Shown: in pieces, positions 33,370-44,784 of the stretch | Position numbering within the stretch: the stretch's first letter is position 1 | Layout: each line of letters starts with the position of its first letter | Assembly: GCA_019671005.1 (NCBI GenBank) | Contig: CM033721.1 | Coordinates: forward strand, 57,598,284-57,662,283 | Origin: Hibiscus mutabilis | Lineage: Eukaryota > Streptophyta > Magnoliopsida > Malvales > Malvaceae | Length of the DNA stretch: 64,000 bases | Reading direction: 5' to 3' | Translations under genes and position numbers: made by a program | The notes under the pieces: generated by a model | The model's input: the letters and a program-made list of their open reading frames with translations, nothing else | Databases searched by the model: none | Told to the model about the DNA's origin: nothing

Positions 33370-34894
33370 TCATGGTTCATCCTCTAAGGTTTTGCCTCTG
33401 GGTTCGTCTTGATCTTTTTGTGGAGTTTTGTTTGGTGAGCGAGCTTGAGCCTCTTTAAGTTGTTGGCCACTTCTAGTGGTGATCGCCTTACATTGCTCAT
33501 GGCCAGTTCCTCTTGCGACTTCAGTATCGCTAGGTAAACCTCCTTGCGGTCTAGTATTCAGGTTTTGAGCAAATTGTCCGACTTGATTTTCCAATGATTT
33601 GATTGTCGCCTCTTGGTTTTGCAATCTCATCTCGGTCCTGTTAATAAAAGCATCAGTTTTTTTTATGAAGTTACTATTCTCAGCCATATAAGATTCAGTT
33701 TTCAACATAAAAGCATTGAGAGAATTTTCCAAAGAACTAGATGTTGTCAGTTGTTGCTGCGGCAACTGTTGCCGTGGCATATTCTGCTGGAATCCTGATG
33801 CTTGTGCATTCTGATTGTTATGGTTTAGAGCATTGTTGGGATTACTCCATGAAAAATTCGGGTGCTTTTTCCAAGCTGGATTATATGTATTGGACATCAC
33901 ATTGTTGTTTCGGTTGTAATTCCCCACATAAAAGCTAGATTCCGGATTCTGCATACATTCAGAAGAATCATGGTTACCACCACATAACTCACAAAAGGAA
34001 TCCATTACCTTGACTTCCTGTGTGTTGTTTGGTTTCTGCATGTTCTGGACCATCTTGGTTAGAGTGGCCAATTGTGCCAAAATTGAGTCTGATGATCCTA
34101 GTTCATGTATTGTGGCTTGGCGTCTAACTCCTCATCTTCTAGTAGAGGGGAATTGATAATCATTCTTGGCCAGCCTGTTTAGAATTTGCATTGCTTCCTC
34201 CGGCGACTTATCTAGGAGTATGCCGTTTGCCGAGGCATCTAGCATCATCCTTGTTGGTGTATTCACGACGTTGTAAAACATTGTTACTTGTGTCCACATT
34301 GGGAATCCGTGTAGGGGGCATTTGTGTAGAAGTTCTCTGTATCGCTCCCAAGCCTCGTAAATGGATTCATCATCTGCCTGCTGAAAAGAAGTAATGTCGT
34401 TACGAAGCTTATCAGTCAAATTTGTAGGATTAAACTGAGCAAGGAAATCATGACAAAGATCGGTCCAAGATCCTATTGATCCGACAGTAATGCTATTCAA
34501 CCATGCTTTCGCCATATCCCTCAGTGAATAGTGGAATAATCTTAATCGTAAAACATCAGGGGTGACTCTGTGTATTTTGAATGAGTTCCAAATCTCGAGG
34601 AAAGATTTAAGATGTTGTCGTGCATCTTCAGTTGCTGAGCCGCCAAATTGATCAATTGTGTTGATCATATTAAACATCACTGGTTTCAACTCAAAGTGGT
34701 CGGTGAATAGTTCTGTTTCGTGCAAGAATCACTCCTCCTCCTACTGGAACATCTTGATTCATATTGCCATCTTGATTAGCCATTGCTACTCTTAACCTTC
34801 GTCTAAGTCTTTGTAAGGTTCGTTCGATTTCTGGATCAAAGGGATATTCTGGTGTAATCGGTCTCGCCCTGGTCATATACCAATGCAAAACCAA
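33370..34894 (-). pseudogene. Element E gag (broken)
   Basis: The N-terminal piece (34691-34894) starts MTRARPI shortly after the primer site and shifts frame near 34700. The capsid region (34132-34725) shows FELKPVMFNMI, YEAWERYRELLHKCP and LDKSPEEAMQIL, typical of Athila gag (Retrotrans_gag). A TGA stop at about 34131 interrupts it. The next frame (33370-34080) contains the zinc knuckle CELCGGNHDSSEC, an Asn/Gln-rich stretch and a helix (ENQVGQFAQNLN). A Met/Pro/Gln-rich insert coded by GGCATGCC/GTTGCC words follows at 33260-33370. Confidence 0.8.
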
Positions 34895-34970
34895 AGTTTG
34901 TTAGCCCTTTGAATTTTAAACAAGAAAAATAAAAAGTGCAAGAAAATAAAAACAAAGTCACTATTGCCAA

Positions 34971-34988
34971 TCCCCGGCAACGACGCCA
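34971..34988 (-). other. Primer-binding site of element E (tRNA-Asp type)
   Basis: The minus strand reads TGGCGTCGTTGCCGGGGA, six bases inside the 5' LTR. It matches, with one change, the TGGCGCCGTTGCCGGGGA site used by Athila and related elements with tRNA-Asp. This fixes the orientation of E. Confidence 0.85.
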
Positions 34989-34994
34989 AAAACT

Positions 34995-36591
34995 TGTTGC
35001 GCGTAATAAGTGTTACGCAATTGTGCAAGTATACACGTCGCAAGTTATAGTATAAAAGATATCGTCTCCACAGGGATTGGTGCCACTTCAAGAATCTAAT
35101 CTCTTGCACTGTAAAAAGTAAAAAACACAAATACAAGATTATAGAAGTTTAACTAATAACTAAACTAGAAAGCAATAAAGTAAAAGAATATATGAGATCA
35201 AATAAGAGAGATAGGCCAGGTTATCGTGAGTTGATGTGTGATAGCCGATTGGATCGTCTTGGTAAAAGAGTGCAAAGGCAACTCAGTTGCCGTGGCAACT
35301 TGCACAACGGGATTGCCTTGGCAACTAATCGATGGTTGCCTGGGCGACTAGTTGGGCAACTACTTGGGCGTCTGGGTAGCAACCTTCAAGGTTCAGCAGA
35401 GCTTTCTTCAATGGTTTCTTCTTATCCCTAAGTCGAAACTCTAGCTACTTGTACATGCCTTGATAATACATCCATGCGTGAATCAAGGGTGAACAACAAC
35501 CAATCTTGCGCTCTTCTTAGCCGTTGAAATCCTTAACTTATTCCTAAGCCGGATTAATCTTCACCATCAATAGATTGAATAAATATCATATTCATTCATT
35601 TCTTGAATCTAACTCTCCCGATATTAGATAAATAGATGAAGTTACGAGATCATCTCCCAATTCACTCGCAAACAAGAATAAGAACCAAGAATGAATAAAC
35701 CTTGAATAGAAAAGTGCAAACTCTTATTACCTAAACAAAATCCAATAGTTTCTCACAACCACAAGACACAATAACCTTAGCCAAATAGATTTAGTTCATG
35801 GCTAGGTTCCAAAGAAACACAAGATAAAGAATCCCTAGCATGAACCTAATTGAACAAGAAAGAAAAAGATGAGAATGGATGGAGCTTTGTCGAAATCCTC
35901 CTTGTCCTTGATGTTGTCGAAAATTTTTTCTTCTCTCCCCCTTGGAGTTGTCGAAATTCCTCTCCCCTCTCCCTTGGAGTTGACGGCTTGGTGATCTATT
36001 TATAGGGCTAGGTCAAAGTCTTTCTTTGAGGAGGAAGTTAAGTTGGAATTAAATTATCTTTAAAGAATATAATTCTTTATTATAATTATATTCCTTCTAG
36101 AACTTCTCCTGTCTTCGTGGAATTTAATTCTTCTTTAACCTATTCATGGAAATCAAACTCCTTTGGGATTTAGCTTTGCTCCACATCATCTTGGGCTTGT
36201 CTAGTCATCAATTTCGACTACCATATCGCCTTATTCTTTGTCGACAGTTGCCCTGACAACTGGCTCGGCGTCTCCTTCATTCATTGCCCTGGCAACTAGC
36301 TCGGCATCTCCTTCATGCATTGCCCTGGCAACTAGCTCGGCATCTCCTTCATGCATTGCCCTGGCAACTAGTTCTAGCCTTGCTTTGGCAAGTGATTCTG
36401 CACATACACACAAAATACACCAAAGCAGCATCTTTTCCCACAAAAACAACCAAATTATGAAATCAAGCTCAACGATGGAAGGAAACATGGATTAATGCAT
36501 GAATAACTAATTATGTAACTAATATGAGCCTAAGTCTAACAATAATATGAGTAAAAAGGGTAAGAAAAATAGTACTTTTGAACACTTATCA
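34995..36591 (-). repeat. 5' LTR of element E
   Basis: About 1597 bp, same ends as the left LTR. A TATA box (CTATAAATAG on the minus strand) lies at 35996-36005, conserved in the other LTR at about 26141-26150. It carries a four-unit 36-bp minisatellite at 36247-36376, and the palindrome GTTGCCGTGGCAAC recurs near 35287. Confidence 0.9.
35996..36005 (-). promoter_or_regulatory. TATA box in E 5' LTR
   Basis: CTATAAATAG on the minus strand, upstream of a CT/GA-rich segment in the 5' LTR. It is conserved in both LTRs and is the best candidate for the element's core promoter. Confidence 0.6.
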
Positions 36592-39500
36592 TCAACCATT
36601 TGTTTAGTTGTTTACAAACATGTCATATACATCTTCAAGATATGCCAAATGCACGAAACTTGTACAACTAGACACAAAATTAAGCCGCCAACTAGGAGTG
36701 CAACAAGACAAAAACAAGGCATACTTTCAATCTTCACTTGTGTAATGCTCGGCACAATATCGGGAAGCTTTAATCACTTTAGGATCTGTGATTTAGGAAG
36801 AAGGAAACAATAGTGATAAGTACACATGGTACTTAGTGAGGTATTTCCTAAAACTAGCATTTTATCAAGTTAATTACTTTAGGGGTCATTAGTTCATTCA
36901 TCCAAGTTCATCCTAGCTAAGCTTCAATCCAAGATAAGTATGACCTAGTTTATTTTAGGCATCATTCGATTACAATAATCCAATTTCCAAACTCAAACTC
37001 AAGCAACCAAATAAACAATATCATATCAAGAACATTACAATGAATACATTAATCACAAATCCACCATTCGAATAGGATCAATACCAATATAGTTATCTTT
37101 CAAACAATGAGTCAATTATGCTAACATTTAACTCATTTATTCATTTAATCTCATTTCACTAATGGTTCATTTGCATATTTCAATTTGATCATTCATTTCC
37201 CATGTATCATGTCTTATTACAAGTTTTAGCAATTTGTTTTGCCTTGGTAGGTAGTAGGACTAGGTAATCGAGTCGCATATTAATAGTAGGGTGTTCACAA
37301 CACCAATCAGTAGGGTACATAGCGTACCAAATCAATCTGATACTCAAGGTATCTAACAGTAGGGTGTCTTCAACACCAATCAGTAGGGTGCACTAACGTA
37401 CAAAAATAATCGAGCTCTAGACTCTAAAGCATGCCCTTCTACCTATAACCAACTATAAACCAAGGACTTATTGTTTGATCCATTGTCAAGCAATCACACA
37501 AGTTACTTAGGTATCAAGTAATTCAAGATCAATTCATTTTAGACCCTTAGGCCAATTGTACCTTAGTTCATTACACATTAGATCAAACTTAACAAGCATC
37601 ATTCAATACCACAACATTACCAATTCCATTCGGCATTTTCATTCCAAGCAAGTAAATCCATCAAACAATTCACTAATTCACAATCAATCCACAATAAAAT
37701 CAAACAAGCAAATTGAATTACTTAATCATTATCAGTCATTTATTCCCATTTGATCAATTACCAAGTATGATTTAGTTTCATAGCATAGAATTCAAACAAG
37801 AATTTAGACATGTAAGGTTGGTTAGGACCTAAGTCCCATCCCTAAAATAACTACACTCACAATACTCCAAGCTAATCACTTGTCTTGTATCCAAATCCCT
37901 TTGCCTCTTGCTTTGGGATGTTCACTCTTATCTTCCTCTTCCACCACTTGCTGCCCTTGGTCTAGCAAGCATAACACATACAATTCATCAAAATAAGCAC
38001 ATAATGTCACACATATATAGTAGCAATGTTTCCACATTTGTACCTAACATTTAGCTACTATTTTTATGCTTTCTTTTAAGCATTACTTACTAGTTCATCT
38101 TTATTTTGTTATTAACTCATTTTAAGACATAACTAGAAAGGTCACAATGTCCCAAAACTGTTTTGGAAACAGTTTGCTTCTAGGTGCAAAAACAGTCCCA
38201 AACTGCCCAGGACACTGCTGCCTGGCAGTTTGCACACTATCCCTTTAAATGGTCATATCTTTTAATCTGTACGTCGGAATTTTGATTACTATACACCATT
38301 GGAAAGCTAAAAAATTATATATGATCATATAAGGCTTGCATTTTAGTTCTTATCCAATTAATACAGTTTATTGTTCAAAGACAGGGCATTTACACTATTT
38401 GGACAGTTTGCACTATCCAACAATTTCTGTTTACAGTTTCCAGCATAGGAACTAGTTTTCAGTTCTGTTTTCACCTAATGAAAGTAGACATACTAAGGAT
38501 CATGTCACTAAAATTTCATCCCTTAATTTGATCTATACAAATTTTGGTGAATTTTCAAAGTTACTGCCCAGAACAGAGCAATTCTAGGCAGATTGCACCT
38601 ATTCACATTTTAATTCCTTAAATTCGTTTTAATCAATGTTTTGGCCCTATAATTCATTTCATATGACATCATAAACATGTTTAATCAATGTTAATTCATT
38701 ATTCAAGGAAGCCAAAACAGAGTAAGTTGGTTAAATTGCTTAATTTTGCATATTTACACAATAGGTTCTTACTAAAACAGTTTCTATGTTATATGACTAT
38801 GTTCATACTTTTATCTTTCATTTCCAGCATTGGTTACTAACAATTCAGCTTGTTTAACACCTTAATTACATTATCTAATCATGATCATATTCAATTCATT
38901 AGTTCCATAGCTCAATTACATGTTCTATCAATTCAATTCTTATAACAATATCTCCATTCAAATTTCCAGCAACCTAACTTGTTACACTATCACTTACACA
39001 TAATTCCCAGCATCTAACACAACCATTTGAGCATGTATTTCAACCTAATCATGTCATCCAACAATTTTAAGATCAAATCTAGCAATTTCACAAGAGTCGA
39101 TTACATGTTCATACAATTTCTAGCATCTACATACTCAAATCACAATTCCATTTCAAATCAAACAACTCAAACATGAAATTCACAAGAGAATCAAGTACTT
39201 ACCTTGTTCACTAAGCTATCTAAACTTTAAATTGAAGCTAATTCAAGGTTGTAGACCATGGATTCAGCTTTTCTCCTTCAAGCTTTTCTTTCTCTCTTTC
39301 CTCTCTTGTTTTCGGGTAAAATGAGATAGGGAGAAGGAAATGGCTGATCATTATCAAATTTTCCTTAATGAAAGGACTATTATGTCCCTAATTTATCCAC
39401 TAACCAAAGGCTAATCAAGGGCATTTGTAGGATGTTGAAAATTCGGCATGCATCCCCATCTTTCTCATTTAATTCAATGTAGTCACTTTAAATTGGTCAC

Positions 39501-40276
39501 TTATTTCATTCATTCTTTCAATTAGACCATTGACTAATCGATTTAGCTTAAATTTCTAGGTTCAATTAAGCTATCAACTTATGCAATTGGTTTCAATACT
39601 TCTAAGCTAGGATTTAAGGTGTTACATTTCTAATTGACATTCATATGGCCTTTAATTTTATAATCAGGTATGAAAATTCATTAGCTTAAACCCCAAAAAT
39701 GAGGTATTCATTAATTTCAATATTTGTGTCGTACCAGTCCTGGATCAATAAATGTTGACCAAATATTTAAATTAATTTCTACCGTCTAGAGGTAAACATT
39801 AATTAAAAGTTGACAAACCATATCATCATGTTTAAATGCTTGCATCATGCATAAAGGTGATGTACAGAATTCGAACCATAAATTAACACAGCAGTCGGCC
39901 TTATTCGATATTGGTTTAATCTATGGTCCGTTGTATCGTTACCTTTATTAATTAAACGTTTAATTAATTTGGATCCACCAATTTGACTAAGCCCACTTAA
40001 CTAGAGTCCATACTAAATTGAGAACATTTAATTAGCGTTAATTGGAATTTCATCCATTTCCATTGAGTAAAAGCAATATATGATTTGGTACCGATTTCAG
40101 GCGTTATGGGGGTGCTAACCCTTCCCCACATATAACCAACTCCCGAACCCAATTTCACGAGTCTCTGGTTTTGTGGTGTCCGGTCTACCTTAGCCAAATG
40201 ACCGGTGGCAAATCCAAGTTCTTTTATTTTCCAAAAGAACAGAAAAGATTTTTCAATTTCAAAAAAGGTTGCTACA

Positions 40277-41072
40277 CTTAACATAACTCTTCATTTGTAA
40301 TATATCACCCTTACAAAGGCTACCCCCTTTTTCATGCTAAGTTTTCTCTGACCATGTCCAAATTGTGGTATTGTCGTCTCCTAGTTTCTTGGACCCTTCA
40401 GCCATATCAAGTTCTTCCTAATCAACTGATTCCCGAACCGATACCAAAATAATGCAACATGACATGATTCATTTAAAAGCAATATAATAAGACAAAAACA
40501 AACAAACAAAAAGAAACTAGTGTCAGTATTGTGAATTAATATTTGAAAACAAATAAGCAGGTTAATAACACAGTAAAGCATGTGTTATAAAGCAAAGAAA
40601 ATAACCACAGAAGAATGTTTAAACCGGCAACACCATGTCCTAGGTCATTGTCTGGCTCTAGCAGGGGTAAGTTTCTAGATTACAACATGTGGTGTTTGCT
40701 CTAGACTATGGGTACCTGAACTGTCGTTATTGTCTACTACGACAGCAAAACATTGATTCAGGAGTATACGGCCCCTTATATCGGAGGCGTGTACCTCACT
40801 TTGTATAAGGTTGGTATACCGGAAGAAAGATAAAATTATGAACTCGGAGGTAGAGAGGCTCACGTCGAATCATGTCTCGCTCCCACTTAAGGGTGAAAAG
40901 CCCGGGCAGAAGGCTATGCATGAATGACAGATATATCATACACAAGAGCTACCTCCATTTTTCCAAAAAAAATCCATCTAATAATTATTGGAGAATTAGA
41001 TTCAAATTACTACTCTAAATGCCAAAATGCCACGTAGAATTAATTACGCCCGACTCTCAATTTCACATATGT
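40277..41072 (-). other. Leader (5' untranslated part) of element A
   Basis: Read on the minus strand this follows A's primer site. It resembles the leader of element C: both contain a CTTAAGTGGGAG block and an ACCCC.GTTAGAGCCA block (58649-58660 and about 58902-58917 in C). No coding sequence is present. LTR B interrupts it at 40276. Confidence 0.6.
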
Positions 41073-41090
41073 CCCTAGCGAAGTCGCCAA
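41073..41090 (-). other. Primer-binding site of element A
   Basis: The minus strand reads TTGGCGACTTCGCTAGGG, two bases inside the LTR end. It is a diverged copy of the TGGCGACTCCGCTGGG site seen after element C's LTR. Sites of this type are used by Tat/Ogre elements (tRNA-Arg in pea Ogre, from memory). Confidence 0.75.
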
Positions 41091-42658
41091 GCTGTCGGGA
41101 TCATTTTTAAACGAGGCGTGAAAAATAGCCTGACGATTTATTTTGCAAAATAGGGTTTTGACCCTTTTTAATTCATTTTATCTTAAAATTTTAGTTTTCT
41201 TATTAAATCAGGTTTTTTCATTTATTTAACCATAAAACCTGATTTTCTTTTTATTTAATCTTAAAAACATTTAGAGTCGCCACCGGTCACTTTGGTGGAC
41301 TAGACACCATAAAAACAACCCGAGAATCATTTCTTTAAGATTTGGGTTTGGGAGTCGGTTATGTGTGGGGAAGGATTAGCACCCTCACAAACGTCCGTTA
41401 TCAGTACCTTTTAATTTTATGTGGCATTTTGGCATTTCGAATAATAATTTGAAATTAATTTAACCATAATTATTAAATAGATTTTAATTCCAAATGGAGA
41501 TATCATTTTATAAGGAAATATATTTTTGGAATGAATATGAGATTAAAAGCACCCAGTTGCTTTAGGGCACTTCGTTTCATATTCAAAAATATATCCCAAC
41601 ATAAAATATTTTGATGCATGTCTGGTTATTGTCTTGTTGATTTTAAGTTCTAACTTAAAAGAGCTCTAATTAATTAAATTATTTAAAACTATGAATATTA
41701 TCAAATTTAAGGCAATTATGAGAAAATACCCAATTGCTTGAGCACTATTCATACCGAACCCCAACTTTAATAATATTCTTAATTTAATCAATGAATCTAG
41801 TTATTTAAGTTCTAACTCTAATTAAGGATTTAGTTTAATTAACTTGTTTATTTTCATATTCTAGGTCAAAATGTGTATCAAATGTTCTATTTAAAAGCCC
41901 CATTGAATAACATTCCATTGCAATGAGACACTATTCAAATTAGAACTTAAAAGCTTTCCATTTAACACACATTTATTTGCTACAATGATCTCTCCTATTT
42001 TAATTATTTAATTCTTAATTAAAGAACTTAGTATATAAGGCTCTAACAATTGTATCTAAGTGAATTTAATTATCTAATAATATACTATATGTTATATTAA
42101 AAACCATGCATCCATCAAACATTAATCAAAGCAATTAAATTAACACATGAAATTAAGGGCCAAACTGAATCATTATCAAAATTGAAGAGCCGAATTACAA
42201 AGAAAAAGGACCGAATTGAAAAGAATTAAAATACGAGAGCTATATTATAAGAAAAAGGAAAGAAAGGTGTGGGCTTATCTAGGGGTTCGCGGAGGTTCGC
42301 GGGCCCCTAAGCTCGTGCCTAATGCCTATAAAAAGTGTAACACCCCCTTCCCAGTCCGGTAGAGAACTAGGTCAGAAAATGTTATCGGAAGACGGAATCG
42401 GAGATCAAAATCGAAATTAGGGGTTAATTTAAAACTTTTCGAACTAAAAAGGACTAAATTGTAAACGTTACAGATTAGTGACCCTAATTCGGATTCTTTA
42501 TTACCGACTTGTAACTAGACTTACCAATTATTAACCTGTGAAGTTTTATGGTTATCGGATATCTTTAACATATCCATTTGAGCCATATAATTATTAGTGA
42601 CCAGATTGTAATATTTTAAAACCGTTTCTCAAGCCTTTTTAACGGAATTAACTGACAC

Positions 42659-42942
42659 CGTATCGATACACCTTAGGCCATATTGGTACGCTATGTTGAA
42701 TTTCACAATTTTCAGGTTCAAGGTCAACGACCCCGTACCGATACGTCTAAGCTCGTATTGATACACTTTGACTTGGGTTGACTCGTTTTGGTACGCCTGA
42801 GGTCGTACTAATGCAATTATTTTCCCAGACCTTACTGCCAAGGTCCGTATCGGTACACTCTCCAGTGTATTGATACTCTCAGCTTCATCAAGTCCAATTA
42901 TGCAAGGTCGTACCGATACCACTTACCCCGTATCGATACGCC
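42659..42942. repeat. Cluster of GTAYCGRTAC palindromes (left end of F)
   Basis: About nine words fit CGTAYYGRTAC, among them CGTATCGATACA (42659), CGTACCGATACG (42734), CGTATCGGTACA (42846), CGTACCGATACC (42909) and CGTATCGATACG (42929), spaced 20-70 bases. They are neither tandem copies nor coding. Confidence 0.85.
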
Positions 42943-44683
42943 TGGCTTGTAATGACAGATTTTATCTGGTTTTTACTTAATTTAACCCCTCAAATGTTGT
43001 CCAATCATTACCAAATTTTAACAGCAAGCTAAAATCCATTATTCTAATGTCATACCAAATTTTATAGCATTTCGAATCCATTTACCTAGTTTTCACTTTA
43101 GGCTCATTTTAGGTTCATTTTAGCAAACTAGACATTCCCAAAACATACCATTTCATGCATTCAACACTAAGTCATTATAGGACTTTTACACAACCATCAA
43201 AATACTTATACAAAACATGTTCGGACCATATGCCACTTGACTAGGAGTTTAAGGCAAGAGATACGCATACATATACTTATGAAGAGGTGACTTGCAACGA
43301 AAGCACACAATCGAAAGCCATAATTCTTTCAATGTCCTAAAAATGCATGAGACACACATGTTAGGCTTATATAGCCTAGTGAGGTAGTTATAACAAGTGC
43401 AAATAATAGCTAATGTAATGATTGGCATAGTGACCAATTGGATAACACATGCATGATTTGAAACATATAATCTCATACTTAATCCACAAATCATACAAAT
43501 TCATAACCATCAAGTTATACTTTATATGCATATATTATTTCTTGAATTGGTACCATTGGATACATGGATTCCCCTTTACACCAATCATATCGGAAAGTAG
43601 GTTGTAGCCTTGAGCCGTAGCTCCGGAGAGAATATCCCTTACACAAACCATCCTTATTTCCCCCACATATAGGCTGTAGCCCTGGACCGTAGTCCACCCT
43701 TACTTGTACGAGCTCAAATAATCCTATGGCATGCCAATTGTATCCAGTGTCCACATTTACGCAAAATCACATATTCCATGTTCATCGGATCATAACGTAT
43801 CAAATATCAAAATTGAGCCTTAGCTCCACATATCACATATCTAACATATCAAGCAGGTCATATCCAAACTTACACATATCAAAGCAATACAAGACACTTA
43901 CCGAAATCGCCAATCGAATCCAACATAGTTGCTCTACATGAGCCTTTAATCAAATGCAAACATATACACTAATTAATGCAACGGGATGGCACCGAGCCTA
44001 TCCCTTGACACAACTACACTCACCTTAGAGCACGAAAGTTTTTAGGATTCCCGAATCTCGATTCCTTTGTTCCTAGACTTGATTGAAGATTATGGATTGT
44101 TTTCCTCCAAGTTTTGAGCTAGGAAGAAACACGATAGATCATTTCAATTGACATATTGAGATGACACTTATCCAAAGAGTAGATTTAGAATTTCGATTCA
44201 AAATTACATTCCGATTATTCATGAAATTCAACAATTGATAGAGGGTTTTTCCTTACCCAAATGATAGCTTTGCTATGGCACTTTCAAATCGAAGAAAGGT
44301 TGAGCTCAAGATAGCCAACAAGAGAGGTGTGTGCTTAAGCTTGAGGTAGGGGACAACAATGGTGGTGCTTGCTTTGTGGAAGACAATGGAAGTTTTGTTT
44401 CCGGGAGGGATGAACAAATGAGGGAAAGCTTCTAACTTCTTTATTTACTTTAAATGATTAAGACCTTAATCATTTATTCACCACCCCAACAACCATAGGA
44501 TCATTTCCCTCACTTGAGGGTTTCCTAAGCCCAAGGGTTAACAACTCCCCAAGTTGGCTCATGACCTCATTTGGTCTCGAGTTCTGATAAGTTTCACGTG
44601 GGCAAAGACAAGCAAGGAGGTGATTCATCACCTTTCACCACTTTCCTTCAAAACGACATCATATTGGCTCAAAATAGGGGACT

Positions 44684-44784
44684 CGTATCGATACGTTTAT
44701 GGCCGATCGGTACGCCCACGCCAAAATAAGAAAGTTATTGATGGTTAGACCGTATCGATACTCACATATGGCCGTATCGATACG
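44684..44784. repeat. Cluster of GTATCGATAC palindromes (right end of F)
   Basis: CGTATCGATACG (44684), CGATCGGTACG (44704), CGTATCGATAC (44751) and CGTATCGATACG (44773), within 200-300 bases of the right end of F. The sequence between the words differs from that in the left cluster. Confidence 0.85.

Larger units (their letters stand above)
25141..36591 (-). mobile_element. Element E: complete Athila-type gypsy retrotransposon
   Basis: Two LTRs (25141-26675, 34995-36591) in minus orientation bound an 8.3-kb interior. Flanking 5-mers are TCAAT (25136-25140) and TCAAC (36592-36596). A tRNA-Asp type primer site is next to the right LTR, and a purine-rich GAGTTTGGGGGTG lies next to the left LTR. 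The interior reads gag, protease, RT, RNase H, integrase, then a separate 399-aa ORF, the Athila layout in which an extra or env-like ORF follows pol. The RT shows FMDD and no second RNase H is present, unlike element A. By eye there are about eight differences in the first 220 bases of the two LTRs. Gag-pol is broken at several points. Confidence 0.85.
24376..39626. mobile_element. Solo LTR D (3.8 kb), split by element E
   Basis: It starts TGTAACACCCCTCACCCGG and ends GGTGTTACA, giving complementary 9-base ends (TGTAACACC / GGTGTTACA). With E removed it is about 3.8 kb and has no coding sequence. Flanking 5-mers TTTTT and TTTCT match at four of five bases. The right part includes a two-copy repeat of AGTAGGGTGT...AACACCAATCAGTAGGGT words at 37285-37400. 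The size and ends suggest a chromovirus-type LTR, but this is not proven. Confidence 0.6.
21940..40276 (+). mobile_element. LTR B (plus strand), split by D and E
   Basis: The two halves (about 21940-24375 and 39627-40276) align end to end with the LTR of element C (about 55500-58388), in the same orientation. Shared blocks include the GTATTCATTA segment, TTATTCGAT.TTGGTTTAATCTATGG and GGTTTTGTGGTGTCCGG. The right end GGTTGCTACA at 40276 is the same as C's LTR end. No plus-strand primer site or coding region follows, so B looks like a solo LTR lying in A's leader. The left end is uncertain by about 200 bases and I could not find its target duplication. Confidence 0.6.

Noticed and set aside
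42629..42922. 97-codon protein in solo LTR F
   Set aside because: Its repeated residues come from the GTATCGATAC words; no family resemblance and it lies in an LTR.
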